Of a stretch of DNA of 64,000 bases, positions 53,910 to 61,948 are shown in pieces (the first letter of the stretch is position 1; each line of letters opens with the position of its first letter). The notes below the pieces were generated by a model. The model was not told the origin of the DNA, did not search any database, and saw only the letters and a program-made list of their open reading frames with translations. The DNA lies in the IMG/VR virus record IMGVR_UViG_3300035698_022762, positions 16,389-80,388 of that record; one strand, 5' to 3'. Origin of the DNA: a virus. A program made the translations under genes and the position numbers.

Positions 53910-54490
53910 CTAAACTATTGTTAAATGAAAATGATAGACTGAATCATAACTATCTGATTCAAAAGTTTCTTCTTTACAAGTAACGCTGCAATTATGATAA
54001 GACAACGTTTCTAATGTTTCACCTAGTGCATTCATTTTAGCAAATTTAATATTTGAAAGAGAGGCTATATGCTGTGCAGTCTCTTTTACTTTTAACATAT
54101 CATCTTTTGAATCACACATTAAGTTACAAAGTTCAAAAACAACCTCTTGGGAATTATGTTTGATCATTTTCACGAATGAAATATCAGATATCACCCATCT
54201 AGTTTTGCCTTTAAATATTGCATTTTCTTTGAGGTTTGCCGAAAGCGGTTCTGTTATTATTTGATCTATTTTACCATATAAACGTTCTAAATAATCTTGT
54301 CTACTATATGCATCTTTTTCTTCTAATATGTATTCGTGTTGTGTAGAATTAGCTAAATCGTGATAAAAATCATCATTAACTTCTATTGGATGAACTCTAA
54401 AATCAGTTAAGTCGCCTTCTTTTAGATTGACTATTCCAGTGCCAATTACGCTATTATTGTCTTTTATATGAACTAATACCGTTCTAAAAA
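53910..54490 (-). pseudogene. 5'-truncated gene remnant abutting the tnpB end
   Basis: The minus-strand frame is open from just after TnpB's stop (about 54490) to 53910, about 193 codons reading TVLVHIKDNNSVIGTGIVNL... through WVISDISFVKMIKHN. There is no ATG, GTG or TTG before a GTG at 54194, two thirds of the way in. The composition is protein-like throughout. The simplest reading is that the transposon insertion removed the 5' part. Translation from the internal GTG (94 residues) remains possible. Family not recognised. Confidence 0.6.
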
Positions 54491-54492
54491 AC

Positions 54493-55719
54493 TTACAAAA
54501 ATCTACAAGTAGCAGATTTCACGTTTTCTTCTTGCTTCACAGAAGACAGTTTCGTAATAATAATAGTCTTATTACCAGAGCTTTCCTCTCCACAAGCATT
54601 TATATTCTCTGTCGAACTGACAGCGAGATTCTCTAAATTCTTAGCAGCATTTAAATCTCGATCATGAACAGCACCACAAGCACATGTCCACTCTCGATCT
54701 GCTAATGTTAACTCGTCATTCAAACAACCACAAAAACGACATAACTTAGAACTTGGGAAAAATCTATCAGCAACTTGGATATCACAGCCATATAGTTTCC
54801 CTTTATATTCTAATTGCCTTCTGAACTCATACAAACCAACATCTGAAATTGCTTGAGCTAATTTATGGTTTTTCATCATTCCAGAAACATTTAAATCTTC
54901 AATTACAATAATTGACTTGTTTTTCGTCAACTCAGTTGTAATTTTATGTAGTGTATCTTTACGAATGTTTCCAATCTTATAGTGCAGTTCCGATACCTTT
55001 CTTACAGCTTTTTTTCTATTTTGAGAACCTTTTACTTTCCTACTCATTGAACGTTGTAGCATCTTCAACTTTTTCAATCTAGTTCTTAATGCTTTAGGGT
55101 TCTGATATTCTTTTCCATCACTACAAACAGCTAATGTCTTTATACCCAAATCAATTCCAACTACATTTTTCTTCTTAGTTTTCGGTTCTTTGATTTCTTC
55201 TTCAACTTGGATAGACACAAACCATTTTCCTGCTTTTTCGCTAACTGTCGAAGACAGTATTTTCGCATCATTTGGAAAATATCCGTTTTCCTTGAGTCTT
55301 AGCTTTCCTAGTCTTGGAAGTTGAATAGTATTTTCTGTGACTTTTATTGTTCCAGTAAATCTACTTGAGCCAATGCTTTTATGTTTATTCTTTCGTCTTG
55401 GATATCCAACTTTTCCTTTGAACTTGCCTTTTTTCTTGTCTTTACACTTTCTAAAAAAGTTCTTAAAGGCATTTTCTAAATTTCTAAGTGACTCTTGAGG
55501 GCTACATTTTGATACATCTTTATACCAGATAGCATTATCTCTTTTCCAGACGTTCCACTCTTTATGAAGTTGGATAGCGTTTGGTTTAGAGACTTTGCTT
55601 TCGATACGGCTTAGTGCCCAATTCCAGACATAGCGTGCTGTCCCTGCGTGTTGCAGTAATGCAGAACGTTGTTTGTTGGAAACTTTTAATTCAGTTTTAT
55701 AACCCCGAATCACTTTCAT
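54493..55719 (-). CDS. tnpB: RNA-guided nuclease TnpB
   Basis: 408 residues, full length. RuvC residues are D190 (VVGIDLGIKTLAV), E274 (IIVIEDLNVSGM) and the final acid in HDRDLNAAKN (D353/D355). The zinc ribbon is CRFCG...CACG (C327, C330, C346, C348). The N-terminal MKVIRGYKTELKVSNKQ and TARYVWNWALS are typical. TnpB cuts DNA guided by an omega RNA that is read from the tnpB 3' end into the flank. Here that flank would be the truncated gene. The ATG follows the stop of the small basic gene directly. Confidence 0.93.
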   Translation of the reverse strand: MKVIRGYKTELKVSNKQRSALLQHAGTARYVWNWALSRIESKVSKPNAIQLHKEWNVWKRDNAIWYKDVSKCSPQESLRNLENAFKNFFRKCKDKKKGKFKGKVGYPRRKNKHKSIGSSRFTGTIKVTENTIQLPRLGKLRLKENGYFPNDAKILSSTVSEKAGKWFVSIQVEEEIKEPKTKKKNVVGIDLGIKTLAVCSDGKEYQNPKALRTRLKKLKMLQRSMSRKVKGSQNRKKAVRKVSELHYKIGNIRKDTLHKITTELTKNKSIIVIEDLNVSGMMKNHKLAQAISDVGLYEFRRQLEYKGKLYGCDIQVADRFFPSSKLCRFCGCLNDELTLADREWTCACGAVHDRDLNAAKNLENLAVSSTENINACGEESSGNKTIIITKLSSVKQEENVKSATCRFL

Positions 55720-55860
55720 TTAATTTCCTCTGCGTGTTTCCCACGCTTTCTTAGCAGCCGCCTTTCGTCGTCTGGTTTTCCATGCTTTATGTGCTGACTC
55801 GCTTCTTTGATTGGCTCTGCGAGTATCCCACGCCTTTAATGCTGCTTCTCTAGTTGCCAT
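55720..55860 (-). CDS. Small Arg-rich protein with three KAWxTRR repeats
   Basis: 46 residues. Strong ribosome site (AAGGAG, six bases upstream). Three copies of a (K/A)AW(D/K/E)TRR motif are spaced about 15-16 residues apart: KAWDTRR, KAWKTRR and KAWETRR. It overlaps the helicase 3' end by 25 nt, and its stop touches the tnpB ATG. Net charge is strongly positive, so RNA or DNA binding is likely. It may assist TnpB, the helicase or omega RNA; that is inference. Confidence 0.6.
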   Translation of the reverse strand: MATREAALKAWDTRRANQRSESAHKAWKTRRRKAAAKKAWETRRGN

Positions 55861-58800
55861 GTTAATCTCCTTTGTAAAGAAGGGTTATTTTGTACAAAAC
55901 AACCCAATGATCTTTCTTTTTTATCCTCACTTCTTGCATTTGGTTTTCTTCTGTTCTTATCTACAAAACTACACAATTCATTAAGCCTATTTGTGTATCG
56001 TTGTTTTTTATCGAATCGATCAAATAAATTTTCACAACCTTGTTCTTTAATAATGTCACATAAATCATTATCCCATATATATTTTTCTTTTCTACTTTTC
56101 ATGTGAGCAATAAAAATTCCTAAAGTTTTTTCTAATTCATCTTTACTATTTTGTTTTGGAGTTTTTTTATGCTTATTAACAAAACTGCACGCTTCATAAC
56201 ATAATTCAATATGTCTTTGTTTAGTCCTGTCTTTATAATCATTAAACACATCTGGACTCCCAATATCTTTAACCATTTCATCTAATAAAGAATTCCACTT
56301 TTTATCTTGTTTTAATCCTTGTTTACATTGCCTAAAATCTAAAATGTATTTTGCTAACGATCTCTCTTTCATTCCACTACCATTTTGTTGTGGAACTTTT
56401 TCATAAGTTTTTATATATTCACATATCTCTCTGCACTTATCTATATCTATTTCGTCTTTGTCAATTAAATTAAACAAATTTGGATGGTTGTCTTGGCAAG
56501 CTATTTTATCTAATCCAAAACTTCTACCAAGCTTTAATTGATTCTGTTTTCTCATTTTGGCATTATATAAAAAACTAGCTAGTTTTTTCTCTTTTTTGTC
56601 TGGGCTTGTACCTAAAGGCATTCTGCCATTTTTATCTATAAAACTACATAATTCATGACATTTTTGAATAGATAGCTCTTCTTTCTTATCAAATACACCA
56701 AAATGACCACGACCTTCACATATTTTATCGTGTGCAAAACTCCAAATATTTTTACCTTGGCCTCTTTTATCTTTTTTTCTATCAATAACCCAATATGCCA
56801 AACTTTTTTCATGATTATTTTCACTATTTACGCTTGGTGTCCTGTCATTTACGTCCATAAAATCACAAAGTTCATGACATCTTTTAACAGCCACTTCTTC
56901 ATTGTCAACTGAATTGAATAAATTGGGGTATCCTCTATCATTAGCTATCTTATCTAAAATAGAATAAAATATACCCCATCCCCCACCTCCTTTAGCTGAT
57001 TTTATTTTGCTAATCCAATCATATAATGATTTTTCTTCTTTGCCTTTAAGATAACTAGGCAACCTGTCATTTGCGTCTATAAAATCACATACCTCATGGC
57101 ATCGTTTTACAGCCATTTCTTCGCTGCTGACATAAAGATCACGAATTGTTTCCCAATCTTTTTGAGAATACACACCAGACCACATATTGCAATGCTCAAG
57201 TATTTTATCAAATCCCATTTCTCGCAAAAAATTAGCGTTAATGTCTAACTCACGAAGTTCTTTAGACATAATCCGAAATATCAAAGTCTTTACAGCCATA
57301 ACAATTTCAATATATTTTGGATTACTATTAGTAACGCCATACTTGGGCAATATAAATTCAATAATATTTTTTAATTTTTCTTTAGTGAGATTTTGCGTCT
57401 TTAAAAGAATCATAGATAATTCCTTTTTTAAACTTTGATAATTATCCCCAAAAACTTCTGCTAAAGATATTTTGGAAAGGCTATAAGATTCCCCCTCTTT
57501 TTCGGAAGATGGGTCTGGAATAATTGGCAAGAAGATAGGACTAAACATCTCATTCAATTGCATAGATAGCAACAATGCATTTGTTCTATCAGATAAGAAT
57601 TCTCTCTCAGTCACATCCTTACTTGGAGAAACAAATTTCTTAACATAATAAACAACTTTTACCGAAGTTTTGCCGCCAACGATCTGTCCATCCTCTTCTA
57701 TTACAAAACGCCTGAAAGCTCGTCCTAGAGTCTGTACGGCAAGCGTAATGCTACCCTCAATAGAAGCATTATGTATTCTAGAACAAGGACACCAGTCTGT
57801 TCCTTCTCGTCCTAACATACATGACACTACAATATCGAATTTAGACTTATTTATCTCTCCAGTTTCAGAGTCAGAATCAATTTCTTTAGGATGTTTTGGC
57901 TCATTCAGTAATAATTTCTTATTTTGATTTTGCGTACTTTGTGTTACTAGATCAAGAATGTTTAATTTAGGGAAAGATTCCCGTAATTGCAAAAACAATT
58001 CTTTTACTTCATTGTCGTCTCGCCATTTATTTCCAGTAGAAGGAACAAATATAAAATGCTTTTCTTTTGGCTCAGCTTTAATATTAGATATTATTTGCTT
58101 GATTGGGTCTGTATCATATGCTTCAAACCTCATTTCGAAGTCTTTTATGCCTAAAGTCTTCCAGTGATCGCACCAATCAACGCTATATACTTTGAATTTT
58201 TTTAATATTTTCTTCGTTAATATAATGCCTCTGTCTCCCCTGTATGGAGTCGCAGTAGTAAAATGCAACCTAACAGTACGAGATTTGCTATCAAGTATAT
58301 ATTTACAAATTTGTCCTAAATTATTAGCCTCTTCCTCTAAAACTATTTTTTGAATATCAGATAAACTATCATCCTCTACATCAAATACGCCTTTAACGTG
58401 ATGAGCTTCATCGACTCTCAAAGATAAATTTTTAATTGCTAATTTCTTCTCTGCGTCTGTAAAAGCATTCCATACAATACTTAATGCTTGATGTGAACAA
58501 ACTGCATTTAATCCTGTTATTATTTCATTCCCGTATGATTGCGACAATTTTTCTGCACTATTAAGAAGCCATTTTCTTAAATTGTTTAGTATATGTTGGC
58601 TTTTTTCATCGCAGAAATTATGATGAGTTTGTATAGTCCAATTATACTTAGCTCCGTCAACCATAATTTGGATATAATCTCCCATATTGTCACCAATAAA
58701 ACCTTTACCAATATGGGATTGAGGCACAATAAATAATTGTTTTTGTGTATAATTATTTTCTACAACTTCATGAATAGCCAATGAAACTTGAAGTGTTGAT

Positions 58801-58988
58801 TTCCCCCAACCACAAGGAGCGACCAAAAGAGTTTGCTTGCTGCTTTTAAGTCTATTATAAACATCAGGTTGATTATTCCTTAATTCTTTATATTCTTTCT
58901 TTGGCCCATCCATATAGCAAGGTTTGTTATATTCTGGATTTGAACCTTTGCTTCCTAATGCACCAATAAATGTATCGTACTTCGCCAT
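55836..58988 (-). CDS. SF2 helicase with C-terminal repeat array
   Basis: 1050 residues from ATG 58988. Walker A is LLVAPCGWGKSTLQ (about 53-66), Walker B is SLRVDEAHHVKG (DEAH, about 189-200), motif III is HFTTATPYRG, and motifs V/VI are DIVVSCMLGREGTDW and VQTLGRAFRR. The last 430 residues hold about six diverged 70-75-residue repeats of the form KRCHELCxFIDxNxRxPxxxS...EKSLxxWI, like the small helicase-associated domains of large bacterial helicases. A zinc or DNA-binding use of the paired Cys is possible. It sits inside the IS607-like unit, 3 bp after the Rossmann-like gene. Candidate defence or transposition factor. Confidence 0.75.
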   Translation of the reverse strand: MAKYDTFIGALGSKGSNPEYNKPCYMDGPKKEYKELRNNQPDVYNRLKSSKQTLLVAPCGWGKSTLQVSLAIHEVVENNYTQKQLFIVPQSHIGKGFIGDNMGDYIQIMVDGAKYNWTIQTHHNFCDEKSQHILNNLRKWLLNSAEKLSQSYGNEIITGLNAVCSHQALSIVWNAFTDAEKKLAIKNLSLRVDEAHHVKGVFDVEDDSLSDIQKIVLEEEANNLGQICKYILDSKSRTVRLHFTTATPYRGDRGIILTKKILKKFKVYSVDWCDHWKTLGIKDFEMRFEAYDTDPIKQIISNIKAEPKEKHFIFVPSTGNKWRDDNEVKELFLQLRESFPKLNILDLVTQSTQNQNKKLLLNEPKHPKEIDSDSETGEINKSKFDIVVSCMLGREGTDWCPCSRIHNASIEGSITLAVQTLGRAFRRFVIEEDGQIVGGKTSVKVVYYVKKFVSPSKDVTEREFLSDRTNALLLSMQLNEMFSPIFLPIIPDPSSEKEGESYSLSKISLAEVFGDNYQSLKKELSMILLKTQNLTKEKLKNIIEFILPKYGVTNSNPKYIEIVMAVKTLIFRIMSKELRELDINANFLREMGFDKILEHCNMWSGVYSQKDWETIRDLYVSSEEMAVKRCHEVCDFIDANDRLPSYLKGKEEKSLYDWISKIKSAKGGGGWGIFYSILDKIANDRGYPNLFNSVDNEEVAVKRCHELCDFMDVNDRTPSVNSENNHEKSLAYWVIDRKKDKRGQGKNIWSFAHDKICEGRGHFGVFDKKEELSIQKCHELCSFIDKNGRMPLGTSPDKKEKKLASFLYNAKMRKQNQLKLGRSFGLDKIACQDNHPNLFNLIDKDEIDIDKCREICEYIKTYEKVPQQNGSGMKERSLAKYILDFRQCKQGLKQDKKWNSLLDEMVKDIGSPDVFNDYKDRTKQRHIELCYEACSFVNKHKKTPKQNSKDELEKTLGIFIAHMKSRKEKYIWDNDLCDIIKEQGCENLFDRFDKKQRYTNRLNELCSFVDKNRRKPNARSEDKKERSLGCFVQNNPSLQRRLTWQLEKQH

Positions 58989-58991
58989 CAA

Positions 58992-59588
58992 CTAGCCTCT
59001 CTTATGAAAGATATATGTTCTAAGAAATGTTTTTCCAGTAGCACTATAGTCATAATTTGGTATTTCATAATCCCATTTGTCAAATTCAAATGGTGGAAGT
59101 TTTTTAGGCATATTTTTAATAATCTTGTCTTCTAAAAACTTTTTGCTACTTCTAGGATCATTAAGCAATGCATTGACAAACAAAACTGTTCCAACAGGAC
59201 ACATCATCATTGTTGGTACAACCATATTCATAATGATTCTATTATCTGCAAAACTTGTTGAATCTAAATAAACGAAAGAAGGTTTAAAACTTACACTTTC
59301 AATAACATCAACCCACTCGCCTGCATACCAACTAGCCTCTGAGTGCCATACTCTATTTTTTACAATTATATCTTCATCACGATCAACACCATGAAACTGA
59401 CTTTTCTTAATCAAACCGCTTTGAATAAGTTGGCATATTTCTGACCCATCATCTACAGGCTGCTCATTACACAGACACCAATAAGATCGATCTGGCGGTA
59501 TCTTGTCACCTACAATACTCTTGTATGCTTTAATATTTTCAGCACGAGCTTTAGACTTATACTCAGAATGTGTGTAATCTGGTTGCAT
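58992..59588 (-). CDS. Rossmann-like protein, possible methyltransferase relative
   Basis: 198 residues. RSYWCLCNEQPVDDGSEI, FHGVDRDEDIIVKN (strand-acid-rich loop, as in SAM-dependent methyltransferase motif II), then ASWYAGEWVDVI and PSFVYLDSTSFADN (strand 4-like) and VPTMMMCPVGTVLFVNALL. The order resembles class I methyltransferases, but a GxGxG loop is absent, so activity is uncertain. It is coupled to tnpA (4-bp gap) and to the helicase. Confidence 0.45.
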   Translation of the reverse strand: MQPDYTHSEYKSKARAENIKAYKSIVGDKIPPDRSYWCLCNEQPVDDGSEICQLIQSGLIKKSQFHGVDRDEDIIVKNRVWHSEASWYAGEWVDVIESVSFKPSFVYLDSTSFADNRIIMNMVVPTMMMCPVGTVLFVNALLNDPRSSKKFLEDKIIKNMPKKLPPFEFDKWDYEIPNYDYSATGKTFLRTYIFHKRG

Positions 59589-59592
59589 ACTA

Positions 59593-60231
59593 TTATCCTG
59601 CTGTCTGTTTTTCTTTTTCTAACTTTCTTTGACGACGATTTTCTGCGGAACGTTTCCCATAGATTTTAGCTGAAAACGATGACATCAAAGAAATCATATC
59701 ATCAACTAACTCTTGCTCATACGTCTTTGATCTTTTATCGCCCATATGCTCAATTACAACGCCATGAGAGTTAAAATACGATTCATAAACGCCAAAATTG
59801 AACCTCGCCAATCTGTCTTTATGCTCAACTATAACTTTGGTTATTTGTTTAGTTTCAACTAAAGTAAATAATTTTCTCAATTTAGAGCGTTTATCGTTCA
59901 TTCCAGAACCAACTTCTGATAAAGAATGAACTACATTGTACTTTTTCTTGAGACAAAAATCCAATACTCGTGATTTTTGTCTATCTAAATCACCTTTTTT
60001 CTTTTGGTCTGATGATGAAACTCTACAATATAGACAAATTTTATCTTTTACAGGAGCATCATCATGTTTAATTCCTTGAAGGTCTTCGATATCTCTAAGA
60101 CGATATCGACGATGACCGCCAGCGGTTTTAACAGCTTCAAACTTTCCTGATTCATCCCAATAACGAAGGGTATTTTGACTCACACCAAGCATTTCAGACG
60201 CTTTTTGTATATTTAACAGCCGTTCACTCAT
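59593..60231 (-). CDS. tnpA: IS607-type serine recombinase TnpA
   Basis: 212 residues. The N-terminal MerR-like helix-turn-helix is LNIQKASEMLGVSQNTLRYWDESGKF (about 6-31) with GGHRRYR. The resolvase domain opens CLYCRVSSSDQKKKGDLDRQ with catalytic Ser72, followed by VVHSLSEVGSGMNDKRSKLRKLF and VEHKDRLARFNF. This is the IS607 arrangement (DNA-binding domain first). It would cut and join element ends. Overlaps the upstream small gene by 8 nt. No truncation. Confidence 0.92.
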   Translation of the reverse strand: MSERLLNIQKASEMLGVSQNTLRYWDESGKFEAVKTAGGHRRYRLRDIEDLQGIKHDDAPVKDKICLYCRVSSSDQKKKGDLDRQKSRVLDFCLKKKYNVVHSLSEVGSGMNDKRSKLRKLFTLVETKQITKVIVEHKDRLARFNFGVYESYFNSHGVVIEHMGDKRSKTYEQELVDDMISLMSSFSAKIYGKRSAENRRQRKLEKEKQTAG

Positions 60232-60409
60232 TATCTCCTAATCCCATTTGTTTAAATATTTCCCACCATTGGTCGTATATTTTCTGGAACTCCTCAATAG
60301 TTGGCACTTTCTCAAGGGGTTCGTTATGCTGATACGCCGATCCGTCACTTAGTTCGAAATCGGTTTTTGTGACCTTGACCACTTTTAAACGATGTTTTGG
60401 AAAAGTCAT
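60224..60409 (-). CDS. Small protein upstream of tnpA
   Basis: 61 residues from ATG 60409 (AAGGAG ten bases upstream; an ATG three codons earlier is too close to that site). Reads KVTKTDFELSDGSAYQHNEP, then EEFQKIYDQWWEIFKQMG. It is a strand-hairpin plus helix. Overlaps tnpA by 8 nt, so co-translated. It may be a regulator of the element. Not recognised. Confidence 0.5.
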   Translation of the reverse strand: MTFPKHRLKVVKVTKTDFELSDGSAYQHNEPLEKVPTIEEFQKIYDQWWEIFKQMGLGDNE

Positions 60410-60755
60410 AATTATCATGCTCCTTATATATTCAGCATGTTAACAAAAATACCTTCATTTTTTGTAAAAATTTGTAAATTTTGTTAAATTTTTATGGAAC
60501 GGTCGTCAACCCTCGATATATCCAAGAACCGCCGAAACAATAGGATAGAAGTTTGCATTTTGGCAGGGTTGTTTCATTTAAAATAGAAAATAATTTGCGT
60601 TTCTTCATGTGTCAATTCTCTGTAATGATTTTAATTGTTCGACAGTGGTATATTATACCAGATAGCTCTAATCAGACAACTGTTTTAAATTTCACTAGCA
60701 AACGTTTTGATGCAAGTTTTTCATTAAACAATAAAAAATAAACCATATATAAAAT
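60410..60755. other. Intergenic region with a minus-strand promoter and possible element left end
   Basis: 346 bp between divergent genes. It holds a minus-strand sigma70-like promoter (60652-60679), an AT-rich stretch rich in AACAAAATT-type repeats (60440-60495), and a possible 38-codon minus-strand leader frame (60492-60608). It probably contains the left end of the IS607-like element; no clear inverted repeats are seen. A plus-strand late-like box TATATAAAA lies at 60746-60754, almost touching the next ATG. Confidence 0.5.
60652..60679 (-). promoter_or_regulatory. Sigma70-like promoter of the transposon operon
   Basis: On the minus strand TTGTCT (60674-60679), a 16-bp spacer and TATAAT (60652-60657). 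It points into the block of small gene, tnpA, Rossmann-like gene, helicase, KAWxTRR gene and tnpB, with no terminator seen inside the block. Confidence 0.55.
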
Positions 60756-61589
60756 ATGAGTTTTAAACAATGGTTATTAAACGAAGTCCCTTTATCTGAT
60801 ACGCAGTTCATAGGTAAATGGGGAGATAAAGACCCCAAATATGGTTATAAAAAAAGCGATATAGGAATTCTTACGCAACCAAATATAAAAGAAAAATTGA
60901 AAAAGTCTTGGTCTAATTCCAAATATGATTTTGATCTATATTTTGTCAAAAGTTTCAAAGCAATGCAACATGTAGAATTAGGTGAAAGAAGTAAAGAATG
61001 GGTTAAGGAAAATTTAGATTTAGATTTAACTCCCAAAGAAGATCATATTACAATTATATTTACTCAAAATAAAGCAACCCCGCACATGCCAATGACCCCT
61101 TGGATAATAGCGCATAGAATAAGTCATGCTGTAAGACAAAATCGAATATTCGAAGAATACATTACAAGAGAATTGAAAAAAGATTTTTCGTTGTTGTTAA
61201 AAGACATATATGGAATTGAAGACAATTCTAGAAATCACGACTATCCCTTGAGAAACAAGTACAATAAAGACATGAAAGCCCTTGCACAAGAAATAGGGTC
61301 GTTTAGATCAGCACGTAAAAAAGAAATAAGAAACTTTTATGAATTCGCTCATGAAATGATCGCTCAATGGATTATAACAGGGAAAGTTGAGTTCAACCCT
61401 CCACCAGCTTCTTTTATCAGACAAGCAAGATTTGCTTGGGGTAATCCAGCCCACGATTACGCAAAGAAAAATATATCTGGTGAAGATTTCGAAGACATTA
61501 AATATTATGTTTCAAATATGGCTGAAAAATACGAAATGAACATTTTAAATGCGTTTTCTGGATTTGTTAACAAAATATTTGTTATGTGA
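60756..61589 (+). CDS. Protein with capsid-targeting-like N-terminus and HxxxH motif
   Basis: 277 residues starting MSFKQWLLNEVP, matching other candidate capsid-targeting N-termini in the window. PWIIAHRISHAVRQN (about 115-130) has His-x-x-x-His in the setting of zincin active sites, but the Glu of HExxH is Arg, so it may be a derived or inactive metallopeptidase. The C-terminal half is helical (FYEFAHEMIAQWIITGKVEFNPPP). If packaged, it could act on entry. Not recognised with certainty. Confidence 0.5.
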   Translation: MSFKQWLLNEVPLSDTQFIGKWGDKDPKYGYKKSDIGILTQPNIKEKLKKSWSNSKYDFDLYFVKSFKAMQHVELGERSKEWVKENLDLDLTPKEDHITIIFTQNKATPHMPMTPWIIAHRISHAVRQNRIFEEYITRELKKDFSLLLKDIYGIEDNSRNHDYPLRNKYNKDMKALAQEIGSFRSARKKEIRNFYEFAHEMIAQWIITGKVEFNPPPASFIRQARFAWGNPAHDYAKKNISGEDFEDIKYYVSNMAEKYEMNILNAFSGFVNKIFVM

Positions 61590-61646
61590 AATGTTGAACC
61601 TTTACCAATAATCTAATTATGCTACAATGGTAATGGACTTTCAATT

Positions 61647-61832
61647 ATGAACATAAAAACCAATTACAAAAAACCAAAACTAGATTCTTTTAATTGTTCA
61701 GAAGAAGAAAAGAAAATAGCAGAAAAGCATACTAGAACAACTTGTTTAGATGGGATTCATGAAGCATGGTTCCAAGCATTAACAGATCAAAAACGCTTAA
61801 TGAGAAGTATCTTTCACGCAAAATTCCAATGA
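61647..61832 (+). CDS. Small hypothetical protein
   Basis: 61 residues, Lys/Glu-rich, with CLDGIHEAWFQALTDQKRLM near the end. Its stop overlaps the next ATG as ATGA. No strong ribosome site. Unknown. Confidence 0.4.
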   Translation: MNIKTNYKKPKLDSFNCSEEEKKIAEKHTRTTCLDGIHEAWFQALTDQKRLMRSIFHAKFQ

Positions 61833-61948
61833 GAATAAAATTCGCTGACTACCATTCTTATTGGAATTTCACTGAAAATAGTTCATTAAAGAATGATTTT
61901 ATGAAAAAACCCACAAGATCAGAAGTGGTTTTTAGATATCAACTATAG
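61829..61948 (+). CDS. Very small possible gene
   Basis: 39 residues from the ATG overlapping the previous stop (ATGA). Starts MRIKFADYHSYWNF. It overlaps the convergent gene by 10 nt. Only the coupled start supports it. Confidence 0.3.
   Translation: MRIKFADYHSYWNFTENSSLKNDFMKKPTRSEVVFRYQL

Larger units (their letters stand above)
54493..60231 (-). mobile_element. IS607-family-like element with cargo genes
   Basis: Serine recombinase TnpA (59593-60231) and TnpB (54493-55719) lie at the two ends of a single-strand, tightly packed five-gene block: tnpA, Rossmann-like gene, helicase, KAWxTRR gene, tnpB. Gaps are 4, 3, overlap and 0 bp. In ordinary IS607 elements tnpA and tnpB are adjacent. 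The right end is close to 54490, where a truncated gene begins. The left end is somewhere in 60410-60755; no long terminal repeats are expected for this family. One transcription unit and one transposable unit are inferred. Confidence 0.6.

Noticed and set aside
60553-60741. 62-codon plus-strand frame in the intergenic region before 60756
   Set aside because: No ribosome site, low-quality composition, and it overlaps the minus-strand promoter and leader region.
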